A program made the translations under genes and the position numbers. A DNA stretch of 26,792 nt from Cellulomonas sp. (GTDB taxonomy: Bacteria > Actinomycetota > Actinomycetes > Actinomycetales > Cellulomonadaceae): contig DAIDJQ010000010.1 in assembly GCA_027451305.1 (NCBI GenBank), forward strand, positions 1 through 26,792. The letters are read 5' to 3'. The number at the start of each line of letters is the position of its first letter. Position 1 is the first letter of the stretch. Below the pieces are notes generated by a model. That model was not told where the DNA came from. It worked only from the letters and a program-made list of their open reading frames with translations, and made no database searches. Shown one piece after another: positions 8,339-15,251 of this stretch.

Positions 8339-8345
8339 GATACTA
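8339..8345. promoter_or_regulatory. Overlapping divergent -10 elements (fdxA / small SH3 gene)
   Basis: On the plus strand GATACT (8339-8344) could be the -10 for fdxA. On the minus strand the same bases read TAGTAT (8345-8340), which fits TANNNT for the small gene. One AT-rich patch thus appears to serve both directions. No clear -35. Confidence 0.35.
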
Positions 8346-8402
8346 GGCGCGACCGACCCGGCGCCGGGATCCCGCCGGCGGCGCACCCGTGGAGGAAGCA
8401 CC

Positions 8403-8729
8403 GTGACGTATGTGATCGCCGAGCCCTGTGTGGACGTCAAGGACAAGGCGTGCATCGACGAGTGTCCCGTCGACTGCATCTACGAGGGCCGCCGCTCGCT
8501 GTACATCCATCCCGACGAGTGCGTCGACTGCGGTGCGTGCGAGCCGGTCTGCCCGGTCGAGGCGATCTTCTACGAGGACGACGTGCCCGAGCAGTGGGCG
8601 CAGTACTACCAGGCCAACGTCGAGTTCTTCGACGACCTGGGCTCACCGGGCGGTGCCGCCAAGATGGGCCAGCTCGACAAGGACCACCCGATCATCGCCA
8701 CGCTGCCGCTGCGCATCAACGGCGAGTGA
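8403..8729 (+). CDS. fdxA: 7Fe ferredoxin (3Fe-4S / 4Fe-4S)
   Basis: A 108-residue ferredoxin with the cysteine layout of Azotobacter FdI-type proteins. C9, C17 and C50 are expected to hold the [3Fe-4S] cluster; C21, C40, C43 and C46 hold the [4Fe-4S] cluster; C25 is the extra free cysteine. The N-terminus MTYVIAEPCVDVKDKAC is typical. The acidic C-terminal half is characteristic of actinobacterial FdxA/FdxC. The GTG start is preceded by GGAGGA at 8391-8396. It lies 7 nt before dapC, an order conserved in actinobacteria including mycobacteria (fdxC-dapC). It carries electrons in the cytoplasm; its partner enzyme cannot be told from the sequence. Confidence 0.95.
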   Translation: MTYVIAEPCVDVKDKACIDECPVDCIYEGRRSLYIHPDECVDCGACEPVCPVEAIFYEDDVPEQWAQYYQANVEFFDDLGSPGGAAKMGQLDKDHPIIATLPLRINGE

Positions 8730-8736
8730 CGTCCCC

Positions 8737-9891
8737 GTGGGACTGCTGACCGGCGCCCTGCCCGACTTCCCCTGGGACACGCTCGCGCCCGCAGCCGCGC
8801 GCGCCGCAGCCCATCCCGGCGGGCTGGTCGACCTCTCGGTCGGCACCCCGGTGGACCCGACGCCCGCGCTGGTGCGCGAGGCGCTGGCCGCCGCTGCCGA
8901 CTCGCCGGGCTACCCGACCACGCACGGGACCACCGAGCTGCGCGAGGCGGTGTCGCGCTGGTTCGCCCGGCGTCGGCACGTGCCCGGTCTTGATCCCGCG
9001 GCCGTCCTGCCCACGATCGGCTCCAAGGAGCTCGTGGCCCTGCTGCCGTCGCTGCTCGGCCTGGCCGCCGGCGACGTGGTGCTGCACCCGGCGGTGGCGT
9101 ACCCGACGTACGACGTGGGCGCCCGGCTGGCGGGCGCGACGCCGGAGCCGTGCGCGGACCCCGTCCACCGGCTGGCCTCCGACGACGAGGGACGCATCCG
9201 GCTCGTCTGGCTGAACTCGCCCGGCAACCCGGACGGCTCGGTGCTCGGCGTCCCGCAGCTGCGTGCCGTGGTGGACGCGGCCCGCGCCGCCACGGCACGG
9301 CACGGGCACCCGGTGGTGGTCGCGTCCGACGAGTGCTATGCCGAGCTCGCCTGGGAGTCCCCGTGGGACACGGACGGGGTGCCGAGCCTGCTGGACCCGC
9401 GGGTGACCGGTGGGGACCACACCGGGCTGCTGGTGGCCTACTCCCTGTCCAAGCAGTCCAACCTCGCGGGGTACCGGGCGGCGTTCGTCGCCGGTGACCC
9501 CAGCCTCGTCGCGGCGATGCTCGAGGTGCGCAAGCACGCCGGGCTGATCGTGCCGGGGCCGGTGCAGGCGGCGATGACGGCGGCACTGGACGACGACGCG
9601 CACGTCGCCGAGCAGCGAGCGCGGTACGCGCGTCGGCGTCGGCTGCTGCGCGGGGCGCTGGAGGAGGCCGGCTACGCGGTCGACACCTCGGCAGCCGGCC
9701 TCTACCTCTGGACGCGACCGGCCATCGGCGGCCAGGACTCGTGGGCCACCGTCGACGACCTGGCGGGGCTGGGCATCCTGGTGGCGCCCGGCGCGTTCTA
9801 CGGGACGGCGGGTACGGGCCACGTGCGGATCGCGCTCACAGCCTCGGACGAGCGCATCGGCGAGGCTGCGGCCCGCCTGGCGGGCGCATGA
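8737..9891 (+). CDS. dapC: Succinyldiaminopimelate transaminase
   Basis: PLP-dependent class I/II aminotransferase of 384 residues. It forms N-succinyl-L,L-diaminopimelate from the 2-amino-6-oxo precursor, using glutamate, in the succinylase branch of lysine/DAP synthesis. Visible motifs: GYPTTHGTTELREAV near the N-terminus, NSPGNPDG (N160-G167) for cofactor binding, SDECYAEL, and the Schiff-base lysine K239 in AYSLSKQSNLAGYR. The start GTG 8737 is chosen because MGLLTGALPDFPWD matches the usual beginning of the family; only a weak GGCGAG lies upstream. It is probably cotranscribed with fdxA. Adjacency to fdxA and the presence of dapD and dapE downstream support DapC over other aminotransferases. 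Confidence 0.9.
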   Translation: MGLLTGALPDFPWDTLAPAAARAAAHPGGLVDLSVGTPVDPTPALVREALAAAADSPGYPTTHGTTELREAVSRWFARRRHVPGLDPAAVLPTIGSKELVALLPSLLGLAAGDVVLHPAVAYPTYDVGARLAGATPEPCADPVHRLASDDEGRIRLVWLNSPGNPDGSVLGVPQLRAVVDAARAATARHGHPVVVASDECYAELAWESPWDTDGVPSLLDPRVTGGDHTGLLVAYSLSKQSNLAGYRAAFVAGDPSLVAAMLEVRKHAGLIVPGPVQAAMTAALDDDAHVAEQRARYARRRRLLRGALEEAGYAVDTSAAGLYLWTRPAIGGQDSWATVDDLAGLGILVAPGAFYGTAGTGHVRIALTASDERIGEAAARLAGA

Positions 9892-9897
9892 CGGCCG

Positions 9898-9913
9898 TGT
9901 GAGACGCGTCACA
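9898..9913. promoter_or_regulatory. Perfect CRP/GlxR-type operator upstream of gltA
   Basis: TGTGA-GACGCG-TCACA matches the CRP-family consensus TGTGA-N6-TCACA exactly, and symmetry extends one base each side (G/C). The centre lies about 69 bp before the start site inferred from the -10 box at 9963. GlxR control of gltA is known in Corynebacterium, which makes the assignment plausible. It begins 6 nt after the dapC stop, so a terminator-hairpin role is an alternative. Confidence 0.7.
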
Positions 9914-9962
9914 CATGGGACGAACGTCCGTCGGGCGTTGGTCGGGCGAGGAACCGGACGGG

Positions 9963-9968
9963 TACTGT
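9963..9968 (+). promoter_or_regulatory. Putative -10 box of gltA
   Basis: TACTGT fits TANNNT; TTGGTC at 9938-9943 is a possible -35 with a long 19-bp spacer. The predicted leader is about 85 nt. Confidence 0.4.
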
Positions 9969-10058
9969 CACGCCACATCCTGCGGGACCTCATCACTGGC
10001 CCCGCCCGTTGAGGTACGCGACGATGCGGCTCATCCGGCCGGTGCAGGAAGGACGAAC

Positions 10059-11369
10059 ATGACGGAGATCCTCTCGGCGCCCACCCAGGCACCGGTTCAG
10101 CTGGTGGTCGACGGGCAGGTCCGCGACCTGCCGATCGTGACCGCGACGGAGGGCAACGACGGCATCGTCGTCTCCTCGCTGCTGCGCGACACCGGCCTGG
10201 TGACGGTGGACCCCGGGTTCATGAACACGGCCTCGTGCGAGTCCAAGATCACCTACATCGACGGTGACGCCGGCATCCTGCGGTACCGCGGGTACCCGAT
10301 CGACCAGCTGGCCGAGCAGTCGAGCTTCCTCGAGGTGGCCTACCTGCTGATCCACGGGGAGCTGCCGAGCCCGGGGGAGCTCGAGAGCTTCGTCGAGCGC
10401 GTGAACCGGCACACCCTGGTGCACGAGGACTTCCGCACGTTCATGGGGACGTTCCCGCGCGGCGCGCACCCGATGGCGGTTATGGCCTCCGCGGTGAACG
10501 CCCTGTCGACCTTCTACCCCGAGTCGCTCGACCCGTTCGACCCCGAGGCCGTCGAGCTCGCCACGGTGCTGATCCTGGCGAAGACCCGCACCATCACCTC
10601 GTACGTCTACCGCGCGTCCAAGGGGGAGCCGCTGCTGTACCCGGACTACTCCCGCGGGTACGTCGAGGACTTCCTGCGGATGGCGTTCGCGGTGCCGTAC
10701 CAGCAGTGGGCGCCCAACCCGGTGGCCGTGAAGGCGCTGGACAAGCTGCTGATCCTGCATGCCGACCACGAGCAGAACTGCTCCACCTCGACCGTGCGGA
10801 TCGTCGGCTCCAGCCACGCGAACGTCTACGCGTCCGTCGCGGCCGGCATCAACGCGCTGTCCGGTCCGTTGCACGGCGGTGCGAACGAGGCCGTGCTCAA
10901 GATGCTCGTCGAGATCAAGGACAACGGCGGCGACGCGAGCTCCTTCATGCGGCGGGTGAAGGACAAGGAGGCGGGCGTCCGGCTGATGGGCTTCGGGCAC
11001 CGCGTCTACAAGAACTACGACCCGCGCGCGGCGATCGTGAAGCGTTCCGCGCACGACGTGCTGCAGGCCCTCGGCACGCAGGACGAGCTGCTGGACATCG
11101 CGCTGAGCCTCGAGGAGATCGCGCTCTCCGACGACTACTTCATCTCGCGCAAGCTCTACCCGAACGTGGACTTCTACACCGGTCTGATCTACAAGGCGAT
11201 GGGGTTCACGGAGGACATGTTCACGCCGCTGTTCGCCCTCGGCCGGATGCCGGGGTGGATCGCGCAGTGGCGCGAGATGATGAACGACCCGCAGACGAAG
11301 ATCGGCCGCCCCCGGCAGATCTACACCGGGGCGACCGAGCGGCCGTACGTGCCCGTCGAGGAGCGCTGA
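10059..11369 (+). CDS. gltA: Citrate synthase
   Basis: Condenses acetyl-CoA and oxaloacetate at entry to the TCA cycle. Length 436 residues, normal for the type II bacterial enzyme. Catalytic residues by family comparison: H272 in GPLHGGAN, H314 in MGFGHRVYK and D371 in NVDFYTG. Other family blocks are 'ITYIDGDAGILRYRGYPI' and 'LHADHEQNCSTSTVR' (H234, H237). The ATG start has GGAAGGA at 10047-10053. It is monocistronic, with its own promoter region and CRP-type site. It converges on the minus-strand transglycosylase-like gene 19 bp away. Type II citrate synthases are often inhibited by NADH; whether this one is cannot be read here. Confidence 0.97.
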   Translation: MTEILSAPTQAPVQLVVDGQVRDLPIVTATEGNDGIVVSSLLRDTGLVTVDPGFMNTASCESKITYIDGDAGILRYRGYPIDQLAEQSSFLEVAYLLIHGELPSPGELESFVERVNRHTLVHEDFRTFMGTFPRGAHPMAVMASAVNALSTFYPESLDPFDPEAVELATVLILAKTRTITSYVYRASKGEPLLYPDYSRGYVEDFLRMAFAVPYQQWAPNPVAVKALDKLLILHADHEQNCSTSTVRIVGSSHANVYASVAAGINALSGPLHGGANEAVLKMLVEIKDNGGDASSFMRRVKDKEAGVRLMGFGHRVYKNYDPRAAIVKRSAHDVLQALGTQDELLDIALSLEEIALSDDYFISRKLYPNVDFYTGLIYKAMGFTEDMFTPLFALGRMPGWIAQWREMMNDPQTKIGRPRQIYTGATERPYVPVEER

Positions 11370-11370
11370 G

Positions 11371-11386
11371 GCCCCCGCACCGGGGC
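11371..11386. terminator. Short hairpin between convergent genes
   Basis: GCCCC, loop CGCACC, GGGGC in the 19-bp gap between gltA and the converging gene. Only 5 bp and no T-run, so weak support. Confidence 0.3.
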
Positions 11387-11388
11387 GG

Positions 11389-12324
11389 TCAGGTGGCGAG
11401 CGTGAGCCGCACCTGACCGGCCGGCAGGGCGGCGCCCGTCGTCGCGTGCCAGCCGTCGGTGCCGCGCACCCACACCTGGTCAGCCACGGCCACCCTGTCG
11501 ATCCTGACGGTCCACGCCACGGCCACGGCCCACTGGGCCGTGGCCCAGCCCGCACGGGTGGGGTCACCGGCCACCAGAGGTCCAGCGTCGAGCACGACGA
11601 CGGGGGCGGCCGACGACGACCGGCCCGAGGAGCCGGCGGCGGCACCGGTGGACGCAGGCACCACGTTCCCGGTCAGCCCGAGGTCCCGCACCGCCCGGGC
11701 GAGCACCACGTCGGTGCTGCCGGGCCCGGAGGCGCGCCGCAACGTGCAGCTGAGGGCGGCGGGAGACCACCCGGTCAGCGAGGACGCCCACGCCCGTGAC
11801 CGGTCCTCGTGCACGGCGTACGCATCGGGGAGGGCCGAGTGCTGCACGGCCTGCGCCGCAGCCGTGATCGCCAGGTCCTGGTAGCCCGGCACCTGCACCA
11901 GCCGGTCGTAGAAGGTCCCGGTGGCGTGGACGGGGTCCATCACCTGGGCCGCGGTCCCCCAGCCCTGCGACGGACGTTGCTGGAACAGGCCCAGCGAGTC
12001 GCGGTCGCCGTGGTCCAGGTTGATCAGCGCGGACTCCTGCAGCGCCGTGGCCAGGGCGATCGTGGCGGCCCGTGCGGGCAGCCCGCGGCGCAGGGCGACC
12101 GCGGCGATGAGGGCAGCGTTGTCCGACTGCTGGGGCGACAGCCGCGCGATCGTTCCGTTGACCTCGGCGACGCAGCTCTCGGCGACCGGGGGCGCCGGCG
12201 CCACCCGGTCGAGCAGCACGACGACGCCGCCCACCGCGACGGCCACGACCACCAGCGTGCCGAGGACGCCCGCGAGCACGCGGCGGCCGCGCCTGCGGCG
12301 TGGCGCGCGGCGTCCGGCCGGCAT
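11389..12324 (-). CDS. Membrane-anchored lytic-transglycosylase-like protein
   Basis: A 311-residue protein. The N-terminus is strongly basic (RRAPRRRRGRR) and followed by one membrane helix at about 16-38, so the rest is outside. Residues 65-150 resemble the SLT/lysozyme-like domain of actinobacterial 'hypothetical' or 'heavy metal transporter' annotated proteins: ALQESAL with candidate catalytic E97, then GDRDSLGLFQQRPSQGWG and VPGY. Two cysteines (C51 and one near 'LSCTLRR') may form a disulfide. The last 100 residues have a Ser/Ala-rich linker and an unrecognised C-terminal domain. The ATG overlaps the dapD stop by one base (TGATG), so it is likely coupled to dapD. Peptidoglycan cleavage is inferred from the motif and not certain. 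Confidence 0.75.
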   Translation of the reverse strand: MPAGRRAPRRRRGRRVLAGVLGTLVVVAVAVGGVVVLLDRVAPAPPVAESCVAEVNGTIARLSPQQSDNAALIAAVALRRGLPARAATIALATALQESALINLDHGDRDSLGLFQQRPSQGWGTAAQVMDPVHATGTFYDRLVQVPGYQDLAITAAAQAVQHSALPDAYAVHEDRSRAWASSLTGWSPAALSCTLRRASGPGSTDVVLARAVRDLGLTGNVVPASTGAAAGSSGRSSSAAPVVVLDAGPLVAGDPTRAGWATAQWAVAVAWTVRIDRVAVADQVWVRGTDGWHATTGAALPAGQVRLTLAT

Positions 12325-13298
12325 CAGTTGGCGTGCAGCGCCGCGTTGAGGTGGACGCCGACGCCGGTGCGGCGCACCGCCTCGACGGCGCCGGTGCGCG
12401 AGTTGCGCCGGAACAGGACGCCGTCGGCGCCGGAGAGCTCGCTCGCCTTGGCGACGCGCGGCCCAGCGGTCACCGTGGCGGCGGCCCCGGGCGCGGTCTC
12501 GTCGTCGAACCCGACGAGCGCCACCTTGGTGCCCGCCGTGACGTAGAGGCCGGCCTCGACCACGCAGTCGTCCCCGAGGCGGATGCCGAGGCCGGAGTTG
12601 GCCCCGAGCAGCGTGCGGCGACCGATGGAGACGCGCTCGCGGCCCCCGCCGGACAGCGTGCCCATGATCGAGGCGCCGCCGCCGACGTCCGAGCCGTCGC
12701 CGACCACCACGCCCTGCGAGATGCGGCCCTCGACCATCGAGACGCCGAGCGTGCCCGCGTTGTAGTTGACGAACCCCTCGTGCATCACGGTGGTCCCCGG
12801 GGCGAGGTGCGCCCCGAGCCGCACCCGGTCGGCGTCGGCGATGCGCACTCCGTCGGGGACCACGTAGTCGACCATCCGCGGGAACTTGTCCACGCCCAGC
12901 ACGGTGACGGCTCCGCGGGTGCGCAGCCGCAGCCGGGTGCGCTCGAACCCGTCGACGGCGCAGGGGCCGACGGAGGTCCACACGACCGTCGGCAGCACGC
13001 CGAAGATGCCGTCGAGGTTCTGCTCGTTGGGCGCCACCAGCCGGTGCGACAGCAGGTGCAGGCGCAGGTAGGCGTCGGCGCAGTCCGCCGGGGCGGCGTC
13101 CAGGTCGATGGTCACCGTCACGGGCGTGACGGTGACGGTGCGCAGAGGGTCGCGTCCGGAGGCTGCGGTCAGCTCGGCCGGCGGCTCGGCTCCGGGCGGT
13201 GGGGTGCCGAGGGCGGGGGCGGGGTACCAGACGTCGAGGGTCGTGCCGTCGTCGGCGACGGTGGCCAGGCCGTGGCCCCAGGCGGTGCGGGTGGACAT
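12324..13298 (-). CDS. dapD: Tetrahydrodipicolinate N-succinyltransferase
   Basis: Transfers succinyl from succinyl-CoA to tetrahydrodipicolinate in lysine/DAP synthesis. Length 324 residues, as for actinobacterial DapD (about 317). The C-terminal half is a left-handed beta-helix with hexapeptide-like repeats: '[27 protein letters not shown]', '[23 protein letters not shown]', '[27 protein letters not shown]'. The N-terminal half has the family segment [19 protein letters not shown]. The ATG at 13298 stands 7 nt after a TAGGCT box, so it is probably leaderless. In mycobacteria dapD is divergent from and next to dapE; here the two keep that orientation but are 6.5 kb apart. Confidence 0.95.
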   Translation of the reverse strand: MSTRTAWGHGLATVADDGTTLDVWYPAPALGTPPPGAEPPAELTAASGRDPLRTVTVTPVTVTIDLDAAPADCADAYLRLHLLSHRLVAPNEQNLDGIFGVLPTVVWTSVGPCAVDGFERTRLRLRTRGAVTVLGVDKFPRMVDYVVPDGVRIADADRVRLGAHLAPGTTVMHEGFVNYNAGTLGVSMVEGRISQGVVVGDGSDVGGGASIMGTLSGGGRERVSIGRRTLLGANSGLGIRLGDDCVVEAGLYVTAGTKVALVGFDDETAPGAAATVTAGPRVAKASELSGADGVLFRRNSRTGAVEAVRRTGVGVHLNAALHAN

Positions 13299-13305
13299 GG
13301 CGGTC

Positions 13306-13311
13306 AGCCTA
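13306..13311 (-). promoter_or_regulatory. Putative -10 box of leaderless dapD transcript
   Basis: On the minus strand TAGGCT ends 7 nt before the dapD ATG, placing the start site at or next to the A of ATG. No Shine-Dalgarno is present. Confidence 0.5.
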
Positions 13312-13330
13312 GGGCCGGGACCTAGGCCCG

Positions 13331-13360
13331 TTCGGCGCCGGTCCGGACAGTGTCTAGGGT
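13331..13360 (+). promoter_or_regulatory. Putative gltD promoter
   Basis: TTCGGC (13331-13336), 18-bp spacer, TAGGGT (13355-13360). The predicted leader to the GTG at 13447 is about 80 nt. It is divergent from the dapD promoter across about 45 bp that also contain two CCTAGG palindromes (13309 and 13321). Confidence 0.45.
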
Positions 13361-13446
13361 GGCCTCGGCACGAGTGCCCGCCCGGCTCCGTGCCCCCGGT
13401 CGCCATCGCCCTCACGGGGCTGTGGCCTGCATCGAAGGGCAGTGGC

Positions 13447-14925
13447 GTGGCCGATCCCCGAGGATTCCTCTCCGTGCGCCAGCGGGCGCTGCCCGCCGAC
13501 CGGCCCGTCGACGTCCGCATCCTGGACTGGCGCGAGGTGCACGCGCACCGTGCCGGGGACCGGGACGCGCTGGCCACGCTGCACCAGCAGGCCGGCCGCT
13601 GCATGGACTGCGGCATCCCGTTCTGCCACAACGGCTGCCCGCTGGGGAACCTCGTCCCCGAGTGGAACGACCTGGTGTGGCGCGGGCAGTGGGCCGACGC
13701 GACGGACCGGCTGCTGGCCACCAACAACTTCCCGGAGTTCACCGGCCGGCTGTGCCCGGCGCCCTGCGAGACGGCCTGCGTGCTCGGCATCAACCAGCCG
13801 CCGGTGACCATCAAGAACGTCGAGGTCTCGATCATCGAGGAGGCCTACGCGCGCGGCCTGGTCACCCCGCAGGTGCCGCGCTGGTACACCGGCCACACGG
13901 TGGCGGTGGTCGGCTCCGGGCCGGCCGGGCTGGCGGCGGCGCAGCAGCTGACCCGGGCCGGGCACACCGTGGCGGTGTACGAGCGGGCGGACAAGCCCGG
14001 CGGGCTGCTGCGGTACGGCATCCCCGAGTTCAAGATGGAGAAGGACGTCATCGACCGCCGGCTCGCGCTGATGCGCGAGGAGGGCACCCGGTTCCACTCC
14101 GGGGTCGAGGTGGGCACGGACGTGTCCGGCGTCGAGCTGCGCGCCCGGTACGACGCCGTGGTGCTGGCCGTCGGTTCCACCACGCCGCGGGACCTGGTGG
14201 TCCCGGGCCGGGAGGCCACCGGCGTCCTGCAGGCGATGGAGTACCTGCCGCCGGCCAACCGGGCTGCGCTGGGCGAGGACGTGCCCGGCCAGGTGACCGC
14301 CACCGGCAAGGACGTGGTGGTGATCGGCGGCGGTGACACCGGCGCGGACTGCCTCGGCACCGCGTTGCGGCAGGGTGCCCGGTCGGTGACCCAGCTCGAG
14401 ATCATGCCCCGTCCGCCGAAGGACCGACCCGATGGGCAGCCCTGGCCCACGTATCCGATGCTGTACCGGGTCGCGAGCGCGCACGAGGAGGGTGGCGAGC
14501 GGCTGTACGCCGTGAGCACCCAGGAGGTGCTGGCCGACGAGAACGGTGCGGTGCGTGCCCTGCGGCTGGTGGACGTCGAGCTGGTCGACGGGCGGATCGC
14601 GCCCGTGGCGGGCAGCGAGCGGGACCTGCCGGCGCAGCTGGTGCTGCTGGCGATGGGGTTCACCGGTCCGGAGCGCAGCCCGCTGCTGGACCAGCTGGGG
14701 GTCACCGTCACGGGTCGCGGCACCCTCGAGCGGGACGACGAGTTCGCCACGGACGTCCCCGGCGTCTTCGTCGCCGGTGACGCCGGCCGCGGTCAGTCCC
14801 TCATCGTCTGGGCGATCGCCGAGGGCCGTGCGGCCGCTCGGGCCGTCGACGCGTACCTGTCGGGCACCGGCACCAGCGAGCTGCCGGCCCCGATCCGGGC
14901 GAGCACCGCGAGCCTGCGGCTCTGA
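13447..14925 (+). CDS. gltD: Glutamate synthase small (beta) subunit
   Basis: FAD/NAD(P)H oxidoreductase of 492 residues that feeds electrons to the glutamate synthase large subunit. The N-terminal cysteine-rich domain shows C52, C55, C60 and C64 ([13 protein letters not shown]) and later [13 protein letters not shown], typical Fe-S ligands. The FAD-binding GSGPAG is at 156-161 and the NADPH-binding GGGDTG at 294-299. The C-terminal '[27 protein letters not shown]' block completes the fold. The GTG start has GAAGGG 7 nt upstream. No gltB lies in the window, although GltD is usually encoded right after it. Upstream is divergent dapD, downstream the glucan operon. Related paralogs (NADPH-dependent oxidoreductases of the same fold) remain possible, but length and N-terminus fit GltD. 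Confidence 0.92.
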   Translation: MADPRGFLSVRQRALPADRPVDVRILDWREVHAHRAGDRDALATLHQQAGRCMDCGIPFCHNGCPLGNLVPEWNDLVWRGQWADATDRLLATNNFPEFTGRLCPAPCETACVLGINQPPVTIKNVEVSIIEEAYARGLVTPQVPRWYTGHTVAVVGSGPAGLAAAQQLTRAGHTVAVYERADKPGGLLRYGIPEFKMEKDVIDRRLALMREEGTRFHSGVEVGTDVSGVELRARYDAVVLAVGSTTPRDLVVPGREATGVLQAMEYLPPANRAALGEDVPGQVTATGKDVVVIGGGDTGADCLGTALRQGARSVTQLEIMPRPPKDRPDGQPWPTYPMLYRVASAHEEGGERLYAVSTQEVLADENGAVRALRLVDVELVDGRIAPVAGSERDLPAQLVLLAMGFTGPERSPLLDQLGVTVTGRGTLERDDEFATDVPGVFVAGDAGRGQSLIVWAIAEGRAAARAVDAYLSGTGTSELPAPIRASTASLRL

Positions 14926-14970
14926 CCCGGGCGCGGGTGCTCGTCGAGCAGCGTCGTCCCGCATCATGAG

Positions 14971-14990
14971 ACGTCGGCGGTCGCCGACGT
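14971..14990 (+). terminator. Strong hairpin after gltD
   Basis: ACGTCGGCG-GT-CGCCGACGT: a perfect 9-bp inverted repeat (8-bp stem with a 4-nt loop) 45 nt after the gltD stop. No T-run. It may terminate gltD or be an operator. A smaller hairpin (ACCCG, GGCG, CGGGT) overlaps the stop codon at 14925-14938. Confidence 0.5.
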
Positions 14991-15063
14991 GCTGACGTGG
15001 GGCGCGTCCTGGACGTGCGTCCATGCAGGTCGCAGGGCGATTCGCCCGATCTGCCCCCCTCGC

Positions 15064-15079
15064 GGTGACCTCCGTCACG
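15064..15079. promoter_or_regulatory. Degenerate CRP/GlxR-like site upstream of glucan operon
   Basis: GGTGA-CCTCCG-TCACG keeps the GTGA-N6-TCAC core of the CRP-family consensus with both outer bases changed. It lies 173 bp before the glycosyltransferase start. Confidence 0.4.
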
Positions 15080-15199
15080 TCCGCTCGGGTGGACATGTCC
15101 GATTTGCCGCCTCAAGGTCGAGACACGCAAGAGCGGACGGTCCTGGGCGCTTCCGGCCCGGTCCTCCGCCGACCGGCGCCGACGACGCTGCCCACGTGT

Positions 15200-15221
15200 G
15201 ACGAGCGGTGACCCGCTCGTC
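15200..15221 (+). promoter_or_regulatory. Leader hairpin just upstream of the glycosyltransferase ribosome binding site
   Basis: GACGAGCGG, loop TGAC, CCGCTCGTC: a perfect 9-bp stem ending 21 nt before the GGAGG at 15243-15247. Its place suggests an mRNA leader structure or a repressor site; no T-run follows. Confidence 0.45.
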
Positions 15222-15251
15222 CGCACCCTGGACGACGACGATGGAGGACCG

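Larger units (their letters stand above)
14926..15251. other. 326-bp palindrome-rich intergenic region upstream of the glucan operon
   Basis: No coding frame is credible here. It holds six inverted repeats: 14971-14990, 15010-15023 (TGGACG-TG-CGTCCA), 15035-15047 (GGGCGA-T-TCGCCC), 15064-15079 (CRP-like), 15091-15100 (GGACATGTCC, perfect) and 15200-15221. The dinucleotide TA does not occur anywhere in it, so no TANNNT -10 box exists, unlike most other promoter regions of the window. CTCAAG at 15111 followed by GCGGACGG at 15133 is the only string vaguely like an alternative-sigma promoter. Confidence 0.6.

Noticed and set aside
15111..15140. CTCAAG followed by GCGGACGG as a FliA/WhiG-type promoter for the glucan operon
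   Set aside because: Only partial match to GCCGATA and 17-bp instead of 15-bp spacing; kept only as something to search for genome-wide.
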